Assembly (NCBI GenBank): GCA_965242895.1
Contig: OZ251507.1
Span: 1,364,001 to 1,428,000, forward strand
Length of the DNA: 64,000 nt
Direction: 5' to 3'
Origin: CATQHL01 sp965242895
GTDB lineage: Bacteria; Actinomycetota; Acidimicrobiia; Acidimicrobiales; CATQHL01
Shown: positions 18,484 through 26,850 of the stretch, in pieces
Layout: each line of letters opens with the position of its first letter
How positions within the stretch are numbered: position 1 is the first letter of the stretch
The notes under the pieces: generated by a model
Told to the model about the DNA's origin: nothing
Databases searched by the model: none
What the model saw: the letters and a program-made list of their open reading frames with translations, nothing else
Program-made: the position numbers and the translations under genes

Positions 18484-19179
18484 TTGAGCCCATCTGCAGG
18501 TTCTGTCGAGGTGGCCGCTTCGGAGGAGTCTCCAACACAAGTTCTGAGGGAGGAAGATTCTCTCCGGGCTGAAGCTGCCGCGACGCTAGGTAAATCTTTG
18601 GGCGAGTCCTTGGCTGCTTTCGAGGTGCGGGAAGAGGATCTGTGGATTCGAGTTCATCATGAAGTTTGGCAGCAGGCGGGCTATGAGTTGCGAGATCGCT
18701 TGGGCTGTAGGTGGTTCGACTTCTTGTCAGCGATCGACTGGCTGCCTTCTCCTTACGGAAAGGACATGGACGCCGAGCAGGACTGGCCCGCTGGCGGCCC
18801 CGAACCCCGCGACCTGACGATAGAAAGCGGTGTAACCGGCGGAGACACCAGGCTGCAGGTCTTCGCTCGTGTGCTGAACATCGATAATGGTCTGGGCGTG
18901 ATCATCAAGGCCGATCTGCCCAACGAGAACCCTGCCGTGGACACTTGGATTCCCGTCTATTCCGGCGCCAACTGGCATGAACGGGAAGCCTGGGAGATGT
19001 TCGGCATCGCCTTCCTCGGCCACCCCGATCTGCGGCACATCTACCTTCCAGGCGAGTTCGAAGGCCACCCTCTTCGGAAGGACTTTCCTTTGCTTGCGAG
19101 GAGGGTGAAGCCCTGGCCTGGTCTCGTGGATGTAGAGGGAATGCCTTCCGAAGACGAGGCTCCCGGCGGGAGCGGCTGA
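18484..19179 (+). CDS. nuoC: NADH-quinone oxidoreductase subunit C (second operon)
   Basis: 231-residue 30-kDa subunit that braces NuoD and NuoI in the connecting module. The family signature is clear: ANWHEREAWEMFGIAFLGHPDLRHIYLP followed by GHPLRKDFPL. The N-terminal ~45 residues are acidic and low-complexity. Start is TTG 18484, four bases after the nuoB stop; it ends three bases before the nuoD start. It is a separate gene, not fused to nuoD. Confidence 0.94.
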   Translation: MSPSAGSVEVAASEESPTQVLREEDSLRAEAAATLGKSLGESLAAFEVREEDLWIRVHHEVWQQAGYELRDRLGCRWFDFLSAIDWLPSPYGKDMDAEQDWPAGGPEPRDLTIESGVTGGDTRLQVFARVLNIDNGLGVIIKADLPNENPAVDTWIPVYSGANWHEREAWEMFGIAFLGHPDLRHIYLPGEFEGHPLRKDFPLLARRVKPWPGLVDVEGMPSEDEAPGGSG

Positions 19180-19182
19180 GAA

Positions 19183-20352
19183 ATGACACTCACGCCTCAG
19201 GAGCAGCGTCAGTACATAGAAGCAGCGGCTGCCGACGCTCGCGTGAACGTGGAGTTGGAGACGGAGGGCATGACGCTCAACATCGGCCCGCAGCATCCCG
19301 CCACACACGGCACTTTGCGTATCGTGGCCCGCCTCGACGGCGAACAGGTGGTGGCTGCAGAGCCCGTCATGGGCTACATGCACAGGGGATATGAGAAATT
19401 GGCAGAGGTGCGTACCTATCCCCAGGTCACGACCCTCATTAACCGAATCGACTGGCTGGGTAGTTTCGCCAACGAGGTGCCGTTCATCCTGGCCGCCGAG
19501 CGTCTCATGGAGATCGAAGCGCCCCCTCGGGCGGCGTGGATACGCACGGTTCTCTTCGAACTCTCTCGGATAGCCAACATTTCATTGTTCCTTGGAGACA
19601 TGGGCGTGCAGCTAGGCGCCCTCACTCCCGTCTTCTTTGCGTTTCGCGACCGCGAATTCGTTCTCAACCAGATTGAAGCAGTAACTGGCGGACGCTTCCA
19701 CCCGAACTTCGACCGCATCGGCGGGCTCAAGGACGATCTACCGGCGGGATGGATAGAAGAGACCAAAGTCGTCATGGCCAAGATGCGCACGTTCTGCGAC
19801 GAACTCGAAGAACTTCTGATGAGCAACGAGATTTTCGAGGCGCGCACTCGCGGCGTGGGAGTGATACCTGACGGGGTGGCTCTCTCCTACGGACTTTCCG
19901 GAGCCAACCTGCGGGCGTCCGGCGTGGATTGGGACATGCGCCGCGACAACCCATGCGGTCTTGCCTATGAGTCCTTGGACTGGAAGGTCTGGACGCATCC
20001 CGACGGCGACTCCTTCGCCCGCTATTGGGTTCGTCTTCAGGAGACCCGCGAAGCCACCTGGATGGTGGAGCAACTCCTCGACGGCCTCCCTTCAGGGCCC
20101 ATTATGGCCAAGGTGCCGCGCATCATCAAGGTGCCGTCTGGCGAAGCGTATGCGGCTACGGAGAACCCGCTCGGGGTGATGGGCTACTACGTGGTGAGCA
20201 AGGGCGACCTCGGGCCGTTCCGCGTGAAGATACGTTCGGCTTCCTTCAGCAACATCTCTGTCGTGCCCTGGGTGCTGAAGGGCGTCTACGTGCCGGACGT
20301 GATAACCATCCTGGCCAGTTTGTATTTCATACTTGGCGACATCGACCGATGA
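19183..20352 (+). CDS. nuoD: NADH-quinone oxidoreductase subunit D (second operon)
   Basis: 389-residue 49-kDa quinone-site subunit. The N-terminal motif NIGPQHPATHGTLRIV supplies the quinone-cavity His region, followed by GYMHRGYEKL, with R68 equivalent to the arginine that is dimethylated in mammalian complex I. The C-terminus (VPDVITILASLYFILGDIDR) departs from the standard form seen in the first operon (GEVDR end), consistent with two old paralogues. It lacks the [NiFe]-hydrogenase cysteines, as expected for complex I. The stop overlaps the nuoH ATG. Confidence 0.96.
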   Translation: MTLTPQEQRQYIEAAAADARVNVELETEGMTLNIGPQHPATHGTLRIVARLDGEQVVAAEPVMGYMHRGYEKLAEVRTYPQVTTLINRIDWLGSFANEVPFILAAERLMEIEAPPRAAWIRTVLFELSRIANISLFLGDMGVQLGALTPVFFAFRDREFVLNQIEAVTGGRFHPNFDRIGGLKDDLPAGWIEETKVVMAKMRTFCDELEELLMSNEIFEARTRGVGVIPDGVALSYGLSGANLRASGVDWDMRRDNPCGLAYESLDWKVWTHPDGDSFARYWVRLQETREATWMVEQLLDGLPSGPIMAKVPRIIKVPSGEAYAATENPLGVMGYYVVSKGDLGPFRVKIRSASFSNISVVPWVLKGVYVPDVITILASLYFILGDIDR

Positions 20353-21395
20353 TTCCCGACGTAGTGCACATCTTCGCCGTCGAACTGGCCTACTGGCAGC
20401 AGACGGCTATCAAATTGGTGGTCGTGGCCATTGTTATTCCCACGGCCGCTCTCATCCTGGGGTATGTGTTTTTGCTGAAGATGATGAGCTTCATGCAGAG
20501 CAGGCTGGGGCCGATGGAAGCCGGCCCGCACGGCACCCTGCAGCTGCTGGCCGACGGACTCAAGTTCCTGCAGAAGGAAGACGTGTTCCCCCGCCGCGCC
20601 GACCGCGTCGTCTTTGCCTTGGCGCCGGCGGTCGTGCTGGTCTCGACGTTCCTGCTCTACGTGGTGCTGCCTATGGGCCCGGACGCCGTGGTGAGCGGTC
20701 TGGACGCCGGTTTGTTCTTCGCCCTGGCGGTGGCTTCTATCTCGGTGATCGGGGTTCTGATGGCGGGCTGGGGTTCGGCCAACAAGTACGCCCTGATGGG
20801 CGGGATGAGGGCAGCCGGGCAACTCATCGCCTACGAACTCCCTCTGGTTCTGGCCGTAATGGGGGTAGTGATTCAGGCCGGCACGCTGGACTTGAACAAG
20901 ATCGTGGCGGCGCAGGCGACCGGCGAGTTGTTTGGATGGGGGGGCGTCGGCTTTCCCTATATCCTCACGCAGTTCGTAGGGTTCGCCATCTTCCTAGTGG
21001 CTGTCCAGGCTGAACTCACTCAACCGCCCTTCGACATGCCCGTCGCCGAGTCTGAACTCGTGGGGGGTTATCAAGTCGAGTACACAGGGTTCCGCTTCCT
21101 CTTCTTCTTCATGGCCGAATTCGGAACGGCGTTTGCGTTCGCCGGCATTGCCTCTGTGCTCTTCCTCGGGGGCTGGTACGTGCCCGGCTTCGACGTGGAT
21201 TCCGGCTGGCTGAACCTGCTCGGCCCTCTCGTCATGTTTGTGAAGATCATGGCGGTCTCAGCTCTGATCTTCTGGTTCCGTTTCACTTTCCCCCGTCTGC
21301 GGGAGGATCAACTCCAGAAACTGGCCTGGAAGGTACTCATACCATTGTCGTTATTGAACATAGTCCTGACCGGCGTGTTGAAGGTGCTCGTCTGA
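20349..21395 (+). CDS. nuoH: NADH-quinone oxidoreductase subunit H (second operon)
   Basis: 348-residue ND1-type membrane subunit. The signature segments are FMQSRLGPMEAGPHGTLQLLADG and AELTQPPFDMPVAESELVGGYQVEYTGFRF. ATG 20349 overlaps the nuoD stop by four bases; the open frame extends upstream to 20025 only as a shadow of nuoD. Compared with the first NuoH (415 residues) it lacks the long C-terminal extension. After it comes a 69-base spacer with 9-base repeats before nuoI. Confidence 0.96.
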   Translation: MIPDVVHIFAVELAYWQQTAIKLVVVAIVIPTAALILGYVFLLKMMSFMQSRLGPMEAGPHGTLQLLADGLKFLQKEDVFPRRADRVVFALAPAVVLVSTFLLYVVLPMGPDAVVSGLDAGLFFALAVASISVIGVLMAGWGSANKYALMGGMRAAGQLIAYELPLVLAVMGVVIQAGTLDLNKIVAAQATGELFGWGGVGFPYILTQFVGFAIFLVAVQAELTQPPFDMPVAESELVGGYQVEYTGFRFLFFFMAEFGTAFAFAGIASVLFLGGWYVPGFDVDSGWLNLLGPLVMFVKIMAVSALIFWFRFTFPRLREDQLQKLAWKVLIPLSLLNIVLTGVLKVLV

Positions 21396-21422
21396 TGTGT
21401 GAGGTATCGACGTCGAGACGCA

Positions 21423-21449
21423 GACTCGAGCGACTCGAGCGAATCGAAC
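21423..21449. repeat. 9-bp tandem repeat, three units, before nuoI2
   Basis: GACTCGAGC at 21423-21431 and 21432-21440, then a third degenerate unit GAATCGAAC at 21441-21449, immediately upstream of the nuoI ribosome site (GAGGTGAG). Confidence 0.9.
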
Positions 21450-21464
21450 GAAAGAGGTGAGACG

Positions 21465-21998
21465 ATGAGAGGCTCTGGACTTCTGAAAGGCATGGGCGTG
21501 ACGGCCCGCACAATGATTAGGACGCTTTTCCCGGACGGTCTCCGCAAGCCCGTGCCGTCGCCGACCCGCGGTGCCCACACCGTGCAGTATCCGCACGTCA
21601 AGGAGGAGCCGGCCACTAGGGCCAGGGGAGTGATCGGTCTGCACCACGACAACTGCACTGTGTGCATGCTCTGCGCTCGGGAGTGTCCGGACTGGTGCAT
21701 CTACATAGAGGGGCACAAGGAACTCGCCCCGCCCCGACGCCCCGGCGGCAAGCCGCGCCAGCGCAGCAAGATCGACCGATTCGACATCGACTACGCCCTT
21801 TGCATGTACTGCGGAATCTGCGTGGAGGTGTGCCCCTTCGACGCTCTCTTCTGGAGTCCCGAATTCGAGTACTCCGAGCCTCGCATAGCCGACCTGCTGC
21901 ATGACGCAGATCGACTGGCCGACTGGATGGACACCGTCCCAGAGTTCGAAAGCTATGAAGCGGGCTCCTCTCAGAAGAAGCGAGCGGTACCTCAGTGA
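21465..21998 (+). CDS. nuoI: NADH-quinone oxidoreductase subunit I (second operon)
   Basis: 177-residue two-[4Fe-4S] ferredoxin-like subunit. Motifs are NCTVCMLCARECPDWC and CMYCGICVEVCPFDA; both are complete. Between them is a basic Pro/Gly/Arg loop (about residues 88-103) not present in the first NuoI. ATG 21465 has GAGGTGAG just upstream; an in-frame GTG at 21399 would add 22 Ser/Asp/Arg residues encoded by repeats and is less likely. In an enzyme without NuoEFG, this subunit is the expected entry point for electrons from ferredoxin or another partner. Confidence 0.95.
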   Translation: MRGSGLLKGMGVTARTMIRTLFPDGLRKPVPSPTRGAHTVQYPHVKEEPATRARGVIGLHHDNCTVCMLCARECPDWCIYIEGHKELAPPRRPGGKPRQRSKIDRFDIDYALCMYCGICVEVCPFDALFWSPEFEYSEPRIADLLHDADRLADWMDTVPEFESYEAGSSQKKRAVPQ

Positions 21999-22016
21999 AG
22001 CGAGCGGTACCTCAGT
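21977..22016. repeat. 20-bp perfect tandem duplication at the nuoI2 end
   Basis: The unit GAAGCGAGCGGTACCTCAGT occupies 21977-21996 and is repeated at 21997-22016. The nuoI stop codon (21996-21998) spans the junction, so the second copy lies outside the gene, in the spacer to nuoJ. Confidence 0.97.
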
Positions 22017-22031
22017 GAGAGGTGTCAGGGA

Positions 22032-22541
22032 GTGAGCACGTTCGGTCTGATGGTTGCCCAGAACATCGCCTTCTGGGTCATCGCTGCCCTCATGGTCTTT
22101 TCAGCTCTCCGTTTGGTGACTACTCGAAACGTGGTACACGCCGCCCTCTACCTGGTAGCGGTGCTGGCGGGGGTGGCGGCGTTGTTCCTTCTTATGGGTG
22201 CAGAGTTCGTGGGTATCACTCAGATACTCATCTACATAGGGGCGGTGATCATCCTCTTCTTGTTCGGCATCATGCTCACGCGCACCCGCATAGGCGACGA
22301 GGAAAAGACCGACCACCGCAACCGGCTGGGTGCAGTGGCGGCTGCGCTGGCGCTGGCGGGCGTGACCATATATTCGGTCTTGGCTTCCTTTGGCGCCGTC
22401 GAACTGGGTTCCGACACCCGCACTACCACGGCCGAGGTTTCCGACTCGATCTTCTCCCAGTACATAATTCCCTTCGAAGCCGTTTCTGTGCTGCTGCTAG
22501 CGGCGTTGATTGGCGCTATCGTCGTCGCCCGGCGGGAGTAG
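22032..22541 (+). CDS. nuoJ: NADH-quinone oxidoreductase subunit J (second operon)
   Basis: 169-residue ND6-type membrane subunit. Five hydrophobic segments are evident, with the coupling helix QILIYIGAVIILFLFGIMLT. Start GTG 22032 with CAGGGA upstream. It lacks the long loop found in the first NuoJ. Six bases separate it from nuoK. Confidence 0.95.
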   Translation: MSTFGLMVAQNIAFWVIAALMVFSALRLVTTRNVVHAALYLVAVLAGVAALFLLMGAEFVGITQILIYIGAVIILFLFGIMLTRTRIGDEEKTDHRNRLGAVAAALALAGVTIYSVLASFGAVELGSDTRTTTAEVSDSIFSQYIIPFEAVSVLLLAALIGAIVVARRE

Positions 22542-22547
22542 TCGAGC

Positions 22548-22847
22548 ATGTGGCTTAACCAGTTCTTGGTGCTTTCTGCGGTGCTGTTCGCCATAGGCGT
22601 CTACGGGGTGCTAGCGCGCCGCAACGGCGTCCTGGTGCTCATGTCGATAGAGCTCATTTTGAACGCCGTGAACATCAATCTCGTAGCGTTCGGAAGCTGG
22701 ATTTCGTCGGTCTCGGGCGAGGTGTTTGCACTTTTCGTGATCACCGTGGCTGCGGCTGAGGTGGGCGTAGGCTTAGCGATCCTGTTGCTGCTTTACCGAA
22801 ACCGCCGCAGCGTGGATGTCCACGACGTGGACATGATGAAGGGCTGA
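22548..22847 (+). CDS. nuoK: NADH-quinone oxidoreductase subunit K (second operon)
   Basis: 99-residue ND4L-type subunit with three membrane helices. The two conserved membrane glutamates are in VLVLMSIELILNAVNINLVAF and TVAAAEVGVGLAI. ATG 22548 follows nuoJ closely. Similar in length to the first copy but clearly diverged in sequence. Confidence 0.95.
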   Translation: MWLNQFLVLSAVLFAIGVYGVLARRNGVLVLMSIELILNAVNINLVAFGSWISSVSGEVFALFVITVAAAEVGVGLAILLLLYRNRRSVDVHDVDMMKG

Positions 22848-22854
22848 GGCGGTC

Positions 22855-25014
22855 GTGGGTACTCTGTCTGGCGCCGGCGCATCAGTCGTCTTTGCCGCCG
22901 AAGTTGGCAAAGAAGTGGTGTCGGCGAGCGGGTGGTTTCTTACCAACGCCTGGCTCATCCCTGCCTTGCCGGCTGCTTCGTTTCTGATCATTCTGTTCTT
23001 CGGCAAGCGTCTGCCCGGCGGCGGCGCTCCTGTGGGCATCGCTGCCGTGGCGTCCTCGCTGCTGCTCTCCCTTTTAGCGGCTGGACAGTGGATCGGTTCT
23101 GTCAACCGCGCCGGTGAAGCGGCGGTGGAACCGGTGGTCAACAGCTGGACCTGGTGGGTATCCGGAGGGGTGTCGTTCACCATGGGGACGCTCACTGACG
23201 GCCTTGCCGTGACTCTCATCTTCGTGGTGGGCGTCGTCTCGCTGCTGGTGCACGTCTATTCCACCGACTACGTATCTGGCGACACCCGATACACGCACTT
23301 TTTTGCCTTCCTCTCCCTCTTCACCGCTTCAATGCTCTTCTTCGTCTTGTCGGAGAACACAATTCAGATGATTTTGGGTTGGGAAATGGTGGGGGTCTGC
23401 TCCTTCGTGCTCATCGGGCACTGGTGGGAGGAGAAGGCCAACTCCAACGCCGCCCTCAAAGCGTTTCTCACCAATCGTGTCGGCGACATCGGACTCCTCA
23501 TCGGAATGAGCATCCTGTTCTTCACCGCCGGGACGTTCTCGATCGTGGGCATCAACACGCTTGCCGCTTCGGGTTCCTTGGCGCACGGCGCTCTGCTGGC
23601 GGCTTCCCTGTGCCTGCTGGCGGCGGTGATGTCCAAGTCGGGGCAGTTCTTCCTTCATACTTGGCTGCCGGACGCCATGGCCGGTCCGACGCCGGTCTCC
23701 GCCCTCATCCACGCCGCCACGATGGTTGTGGCCGGGGTCTACATGGTCGCCCGTCTCTACCCCGTTTTCTTCGAAGGACTCGCCATTGCGGGCTCATCCG
23801 TGAACATCTTGGCGCTCATGGGCGGGATCACCACGCTGGTGGGGGCTTCTCTGGCGTTCGTGCAGTCCGATATCAAGCGGGTGCTGGCCTATTCCACCAT
23901 CAGCCAGCTCGGCTACATGGTCCTAGCGTTGGGGGTCGGCGCTTGGACGGCGGCGGTGTTCCATCTCTTCACTCACGCTTTCTTTAAGGCCTGTCTCTTC
24001 CTGGGCTCGGGTTCTGTTTCGCATGCCGTCCACAGCTTCGACATGAAAAAGGACATGGGCGGTCTCCGCAAACACATGCCTCATACATTCCGCACTTTCG
24101 TGATCGCTTCGATAGCACTGGCGGGACTTCCCCCCCTTGCGGGCTTCTGGTCGAAGGATGAGATCCTGGCAGGCACTGGAGGCTGGGGAGTGTTCGGCGG
24201 CACAGGCGGAAACGGCGCCTACACCGCCGTTCTGTTCATGGGAATGCTGACGGCAGCCCTCACGGCGGCATACATGACAAGGTGTGTCTACCTGACCTTC
24301 TACGGCTCCTATCGCGGGCATGGGCACCCTCACGAGTCGGGACGCCGGATCACGATTCCCCTTTGGATACTGGCCGTCTTCGCCGTCGGTGCAGGCTGGA
24401 CCAACCTCCCTAAGGGGTTCCAGATCGTGCCGAAAGGTTGGACGGAGCGCTTCGGACATTACGTAGAACCTCGGGCGGTCGAGGGAAGTTACTTTCCCGT
24501 CATCGAACACGCCGTGCCAAGCTGGACGCTGGCCGCCGTCTCCACCCTGGTGGTCTTAGTGGGGGCCGGAGCGGCGTTCTACTACTACTTTGTCAAGGTG
24601 AAGGCGTCCGATCGGACGGCCACCGAACTCCTGAGCGGACTTACCAGTCGCTTCCGCTTCGCTCGACTATTCCACCTTCTGCTCCGCCGCAAGTACTACC
24701 TAGATCACCTCTACACCGACGTCCTGGCCAAAGGTACGGCCGGACCTGTGGCCAGAGGCGCGTATTGGATCAACCAGCACGGGATCGATGAAGTTGTGAA
24801 TGAGGCCGGACGGAAGGCCGTCGCCGCCGGGCGGGTGCTCTACGACAAGGTAGATCAGAAGGTCATCGACGGAGTCGTGAACGCTTCCGGAGCAGCCTCA
24901 CACGGGGCTGGCGAGGAGATACGCCGGCTGCAGACCGGCAAAGTTCAGCAGTACGCCGGAGTCATGTTCGTAGCGGCGGCTTTGATAGCCGTCGTACTTA
25001 TTTTGGTCTTGTAG
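22855..25014 (+). CDS. nuoL: NADH-quinone oxidoreductase subunit L (second operon)
   Basis: 719-residue ND5-type pump subunit. Key segments are MILGWEMVGVCSFVLIGHWWEE (TM5 glutamate) and SKSGQFFLHTWLPDAMAGPTP (lysine channel region). It has a longer N-terminus (Ala/Gly/Val-rich, ~25 residues) and a longer lateral-helix region (YYLDHLYTDVLAKG) than the first NuoL. Start GTG 22855. The stop TAG is embedded in the AGGAGG ribosome site of nuoM. Confidence 0.96.
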   Translation: MGTLSGAGASVVFAAEVGKEVVSASGWFLTNAWLIPALPAASFLIILFFGKRLPGGGAPVGIAAVASSLLLSLLAAGQWIGSVNRAGEAAVEPVVNSWTWWVSGGVSFTMGTLTDGLAVTLIFVVGVVSLLVHVYSTDYVSGDTRYTHFFAFLSLFTASMLFFVLSENTIQMILGWEMVGVCSFVLIGHWWEEKANSNAALKAFLTNRVGDIGLLIGMSILFFTAGTFSIVGINTLAASGSLAHGALLAASLCLLAAVMSKSGQFFLHTWLPDAMAGPTPVSALIHAATMVVAGVYMVARLYPVFFEGLAIAGSSVNILALMGGITTLVGASLAFVQSDIKRVLAYSTISQLGYMVLALGVGAWTAAVFHLFTHAFFKACLFLGSGSVSHAVHSFDMKKDMGGLRKHMPHTFRTFVIASIALAGLPPLAGFWSKDEILAGTGGWGVFGGTGGNGAYTAVLFMGMLTAALTAAYMTRCVYLTFYGSYRGHGHPHESGRRITIPLWILAVFAVGAGWTNLPKGFQIVPKGWTERFGHYVEPRAVEGSYFPVIEHAVPSWTLAAVSTLVVLVGAGAAFYYYFVKVKASDRTATELLSGLTSRFRFARLFHLLLRRKYYLDHLYTDVLAKGTAGPVARGAYWINQHGIDEVVNEAGRKAVAAGRVLYDKVDQKVIDGVVNASGAASHGAGEEIRRLQTGKVQQYAGVMFVAAALIAVVLILVL

Positions 25015-25024
25015 GAGGCTATTG

Positions 25025-26668
25025 ATGCAGGATTTTCTAAACGGATGGGGTCTGACGCTTGTCACCTTTCTGCCGATGCTTGGGGCTTTGGTGCTCATGG
25101 CCATACCTCGCCGCCGCGAGTCGGCGATCAAGGGCGTCGCAATGCTCTCGTCGCTGCTGGCAGCGCTGTTCGGGGTGTTTCTGCTGAGTTGGTTCGACGT
25201 CTCCCGTGCAGGCGAACTGCAGTTTGTGGTGGACAAGTCCTGGATCAACATCATCAACAGCCGTTACATCATGGGACTCGACGGCATATCCCTGCCGCTC
25301 CTGCTGTTGACGCTCCTGGTCGTGCCGCTGTGCATCGTCTATTCCTTCGACCACTTTCCCGAACCTCGCAATCCGAAGTCGTTCCTGGCGCTGCTGCTGA
25401 TTCTTCAAACAGGAATGGTGGGGACTTTCGCGGCGCAGGATCTCATTTTGTTCTTCGTCTTCTTCGAGGTCGTGCTGCTGCCCATGTATTTCATGATCGG
25501 CGTATGGGGAGGGGAGAACCGACGCTACGCCTCCATCAAATTCTTTCTCTACACGCTGTTCGGCTCGGCGCTCATGCTCATCAGTTTCCTGGCCATGTTC
25601 TTCTTGGCGGACGGCACTCTGGCAGGACTGGAGACCGCCCGCACGTTCGATATGCGCGCCCTTTCAGACGGCGCAACCGCCGCCATCGCACGCGGCAGTC
25701 AACTCTGGATTTTCGCCGGCATGTTCCTGGGATTCGGTGTGAAGGTGCCCATGTTCCCGTTCCATACCTGGCTGCCAGACGCCCACACCGAAGCACCCAC
25801 CGTGGGGTCGGTAATCCTGGCGGCGGTCCTTTTGAAGTTGGGCACCTACGGTTTTGTCCGGGTCGCCGTTCCGATGCTCCCGGAAGCCGCCGCCGCTTGG
25901 GCGCCAGTGATCGGCCTGCTGGCAGTGATCGGAATTATTTACGGAGCCTTGGGCTGTTTGGCGCAGCGAGATATGAAGAGGCTCATCGCCTTCAGTTCCG
26001 TGGCGCACATGGGCTTTGTGATGCTGGGCATCGCCACGCTCACCCCGTTCGGCATCAACGCCGCTGTGTTCGGAATGGTGGCTCACGGCCTGATCACGGG
26101 GATGCTCTTCTTCCTGGCTGGTTCAGTCAAAGACCGCTACCACACTCTGGAGATGTCGCGCCTGGGCGGACTTCTCACTCAAGCGCCCCGCATGGGGTGG
26201 ATTCTGGGGTTCTGCGTCATGGCCTCCCTCGGGCTCCCTGGCTTGGCCGGTTTCTGGGGCGAGTTCCCGGCGATACTCGCCTCCTACAATCCGGCGGCCA
26301 TCCTGGGCAAAGGACTCTTCCGCGCCTACATGGTCATCGCAGCGATCGGGACCGTGCTGGCCGCGGGCTACCTGCTCTGGATGCTTCAAAAGACGGCGTT
26401 CGGCAAGGCGCGCAAAGAGTTTGAGAATTCCCCCGACGTCAAGGACATCAAGCGTCTGGAGTACGTGTCTTGGGCGCCCTTGCTCGTGCTCATCGTCGTG
26501 CTTGGCTTCTACCCCCGCTTGCTGCACGAGGCCACCGACCCTGCGGTGCGCGAGTCGCTCGTGGTGGAATCGGTGCAGGGATCGGCGCAGGACTGCCTGT
26601 CCACCGAGCGCGGCGTGGATTGCTTCGAAGAGCGCCGCCGCGACGCCCAGCAGCACCGCTCCGGTTGA
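25025..26668 (+). CDS. nuoM: NADH-quinone oxidoreductase subunit M (second operon)
   Basis: 547-residue ND4-type pump subunit. The channel glutamate is in FVFFEVVLLPMYFMIGVWG and the lysine region in FGVKVPMFPFHTWLPDAHTEAPTVGS. ATG 25025 follows AGGAGG at 25013-25018 with six bases of spacing; TTG 25022 is a less likely start. The C-terminus carries a ~45-residue hydrophilic tail (from about 500). A 182-base spacer with short repeats separates it from nuoN. Confidence 0.96.
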   Translation: MQDFLNGWGLTLVTFLPMLGALVLMAIPRRRESAIKGVAMLSSLLAALFGVFLLSWFDVSRAGELQFVVDKSWINIINSRYIMGLDGISLPLLLLTLLVVPLCIVYSFDHFPEPRNPKSFLALLLILQTGMVGTFAAQDLILFFVFFEVVLLPMYFMIGVWGGENRRYASIKFFLYTLFGSALMLISFLAMFFLADGTLAGLETARTFDMRALSDGATAAIARGSQLWIFAGMFLGFGVKVPMFPFHTWLPDAHTEAPTVGSVILAAVLLKLGTYGFVRVAVPMLPEAAAAWAPVIGLLAVIGIIYGALGCLAQRDMKRLIAFSSVAHMGFVMLGIATLTPFGINAAVFGMVAHGLITGMLFFLAGSVKDRYHTLEMSRLGGLLTQAPRMGWILGFCVMASLGLPGLAGFWGEFPAILASYNPAAILGKGLFRAYMVIAAIGTVLAAGYLLWMLQKTAFGKARKEFENSPDVKDIKRLEYVSWAPLLVLIVVLGFYPRLLHEATDPAVRESLVVESVQGSAQDCLSTERGVDCFEERRRDAQQHRSG

Positions 26669-26768
26669 GGGGTGGAGACGTTTTCCTCGCCCGGCTTGGC
26701 TGCGTCCTTGGCCACTCTTGGCTGCGCCCTTGGCCCCCCTCTCCCACTCTGGCTGCGCCCTCTCGCCC

Positions 26769-26808
26769 GCCGCAGAGCGGTTCAGGCAGTGCCGCAGAGC
26801 GGTTCAGG
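26769..26808. repeat. 18-bp direct repeat in the nuoM2-nuoN2 spacer
   Basis: GCCGCAGAGCGGTTCAGG at 26769-26786 and 26791-26808, period 22. The same spacer (26669-26850) also has three partial copies of a TTGGCTGCG(T/C)CC motif between about 26694 and 26760. No coding potential is evident there. Confidence 0.92.
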
Positions 26809-26850
26809 GGCAGCCGGCAGCCAAACGTCCGTCCTCGAAAGGTCTGAGCT

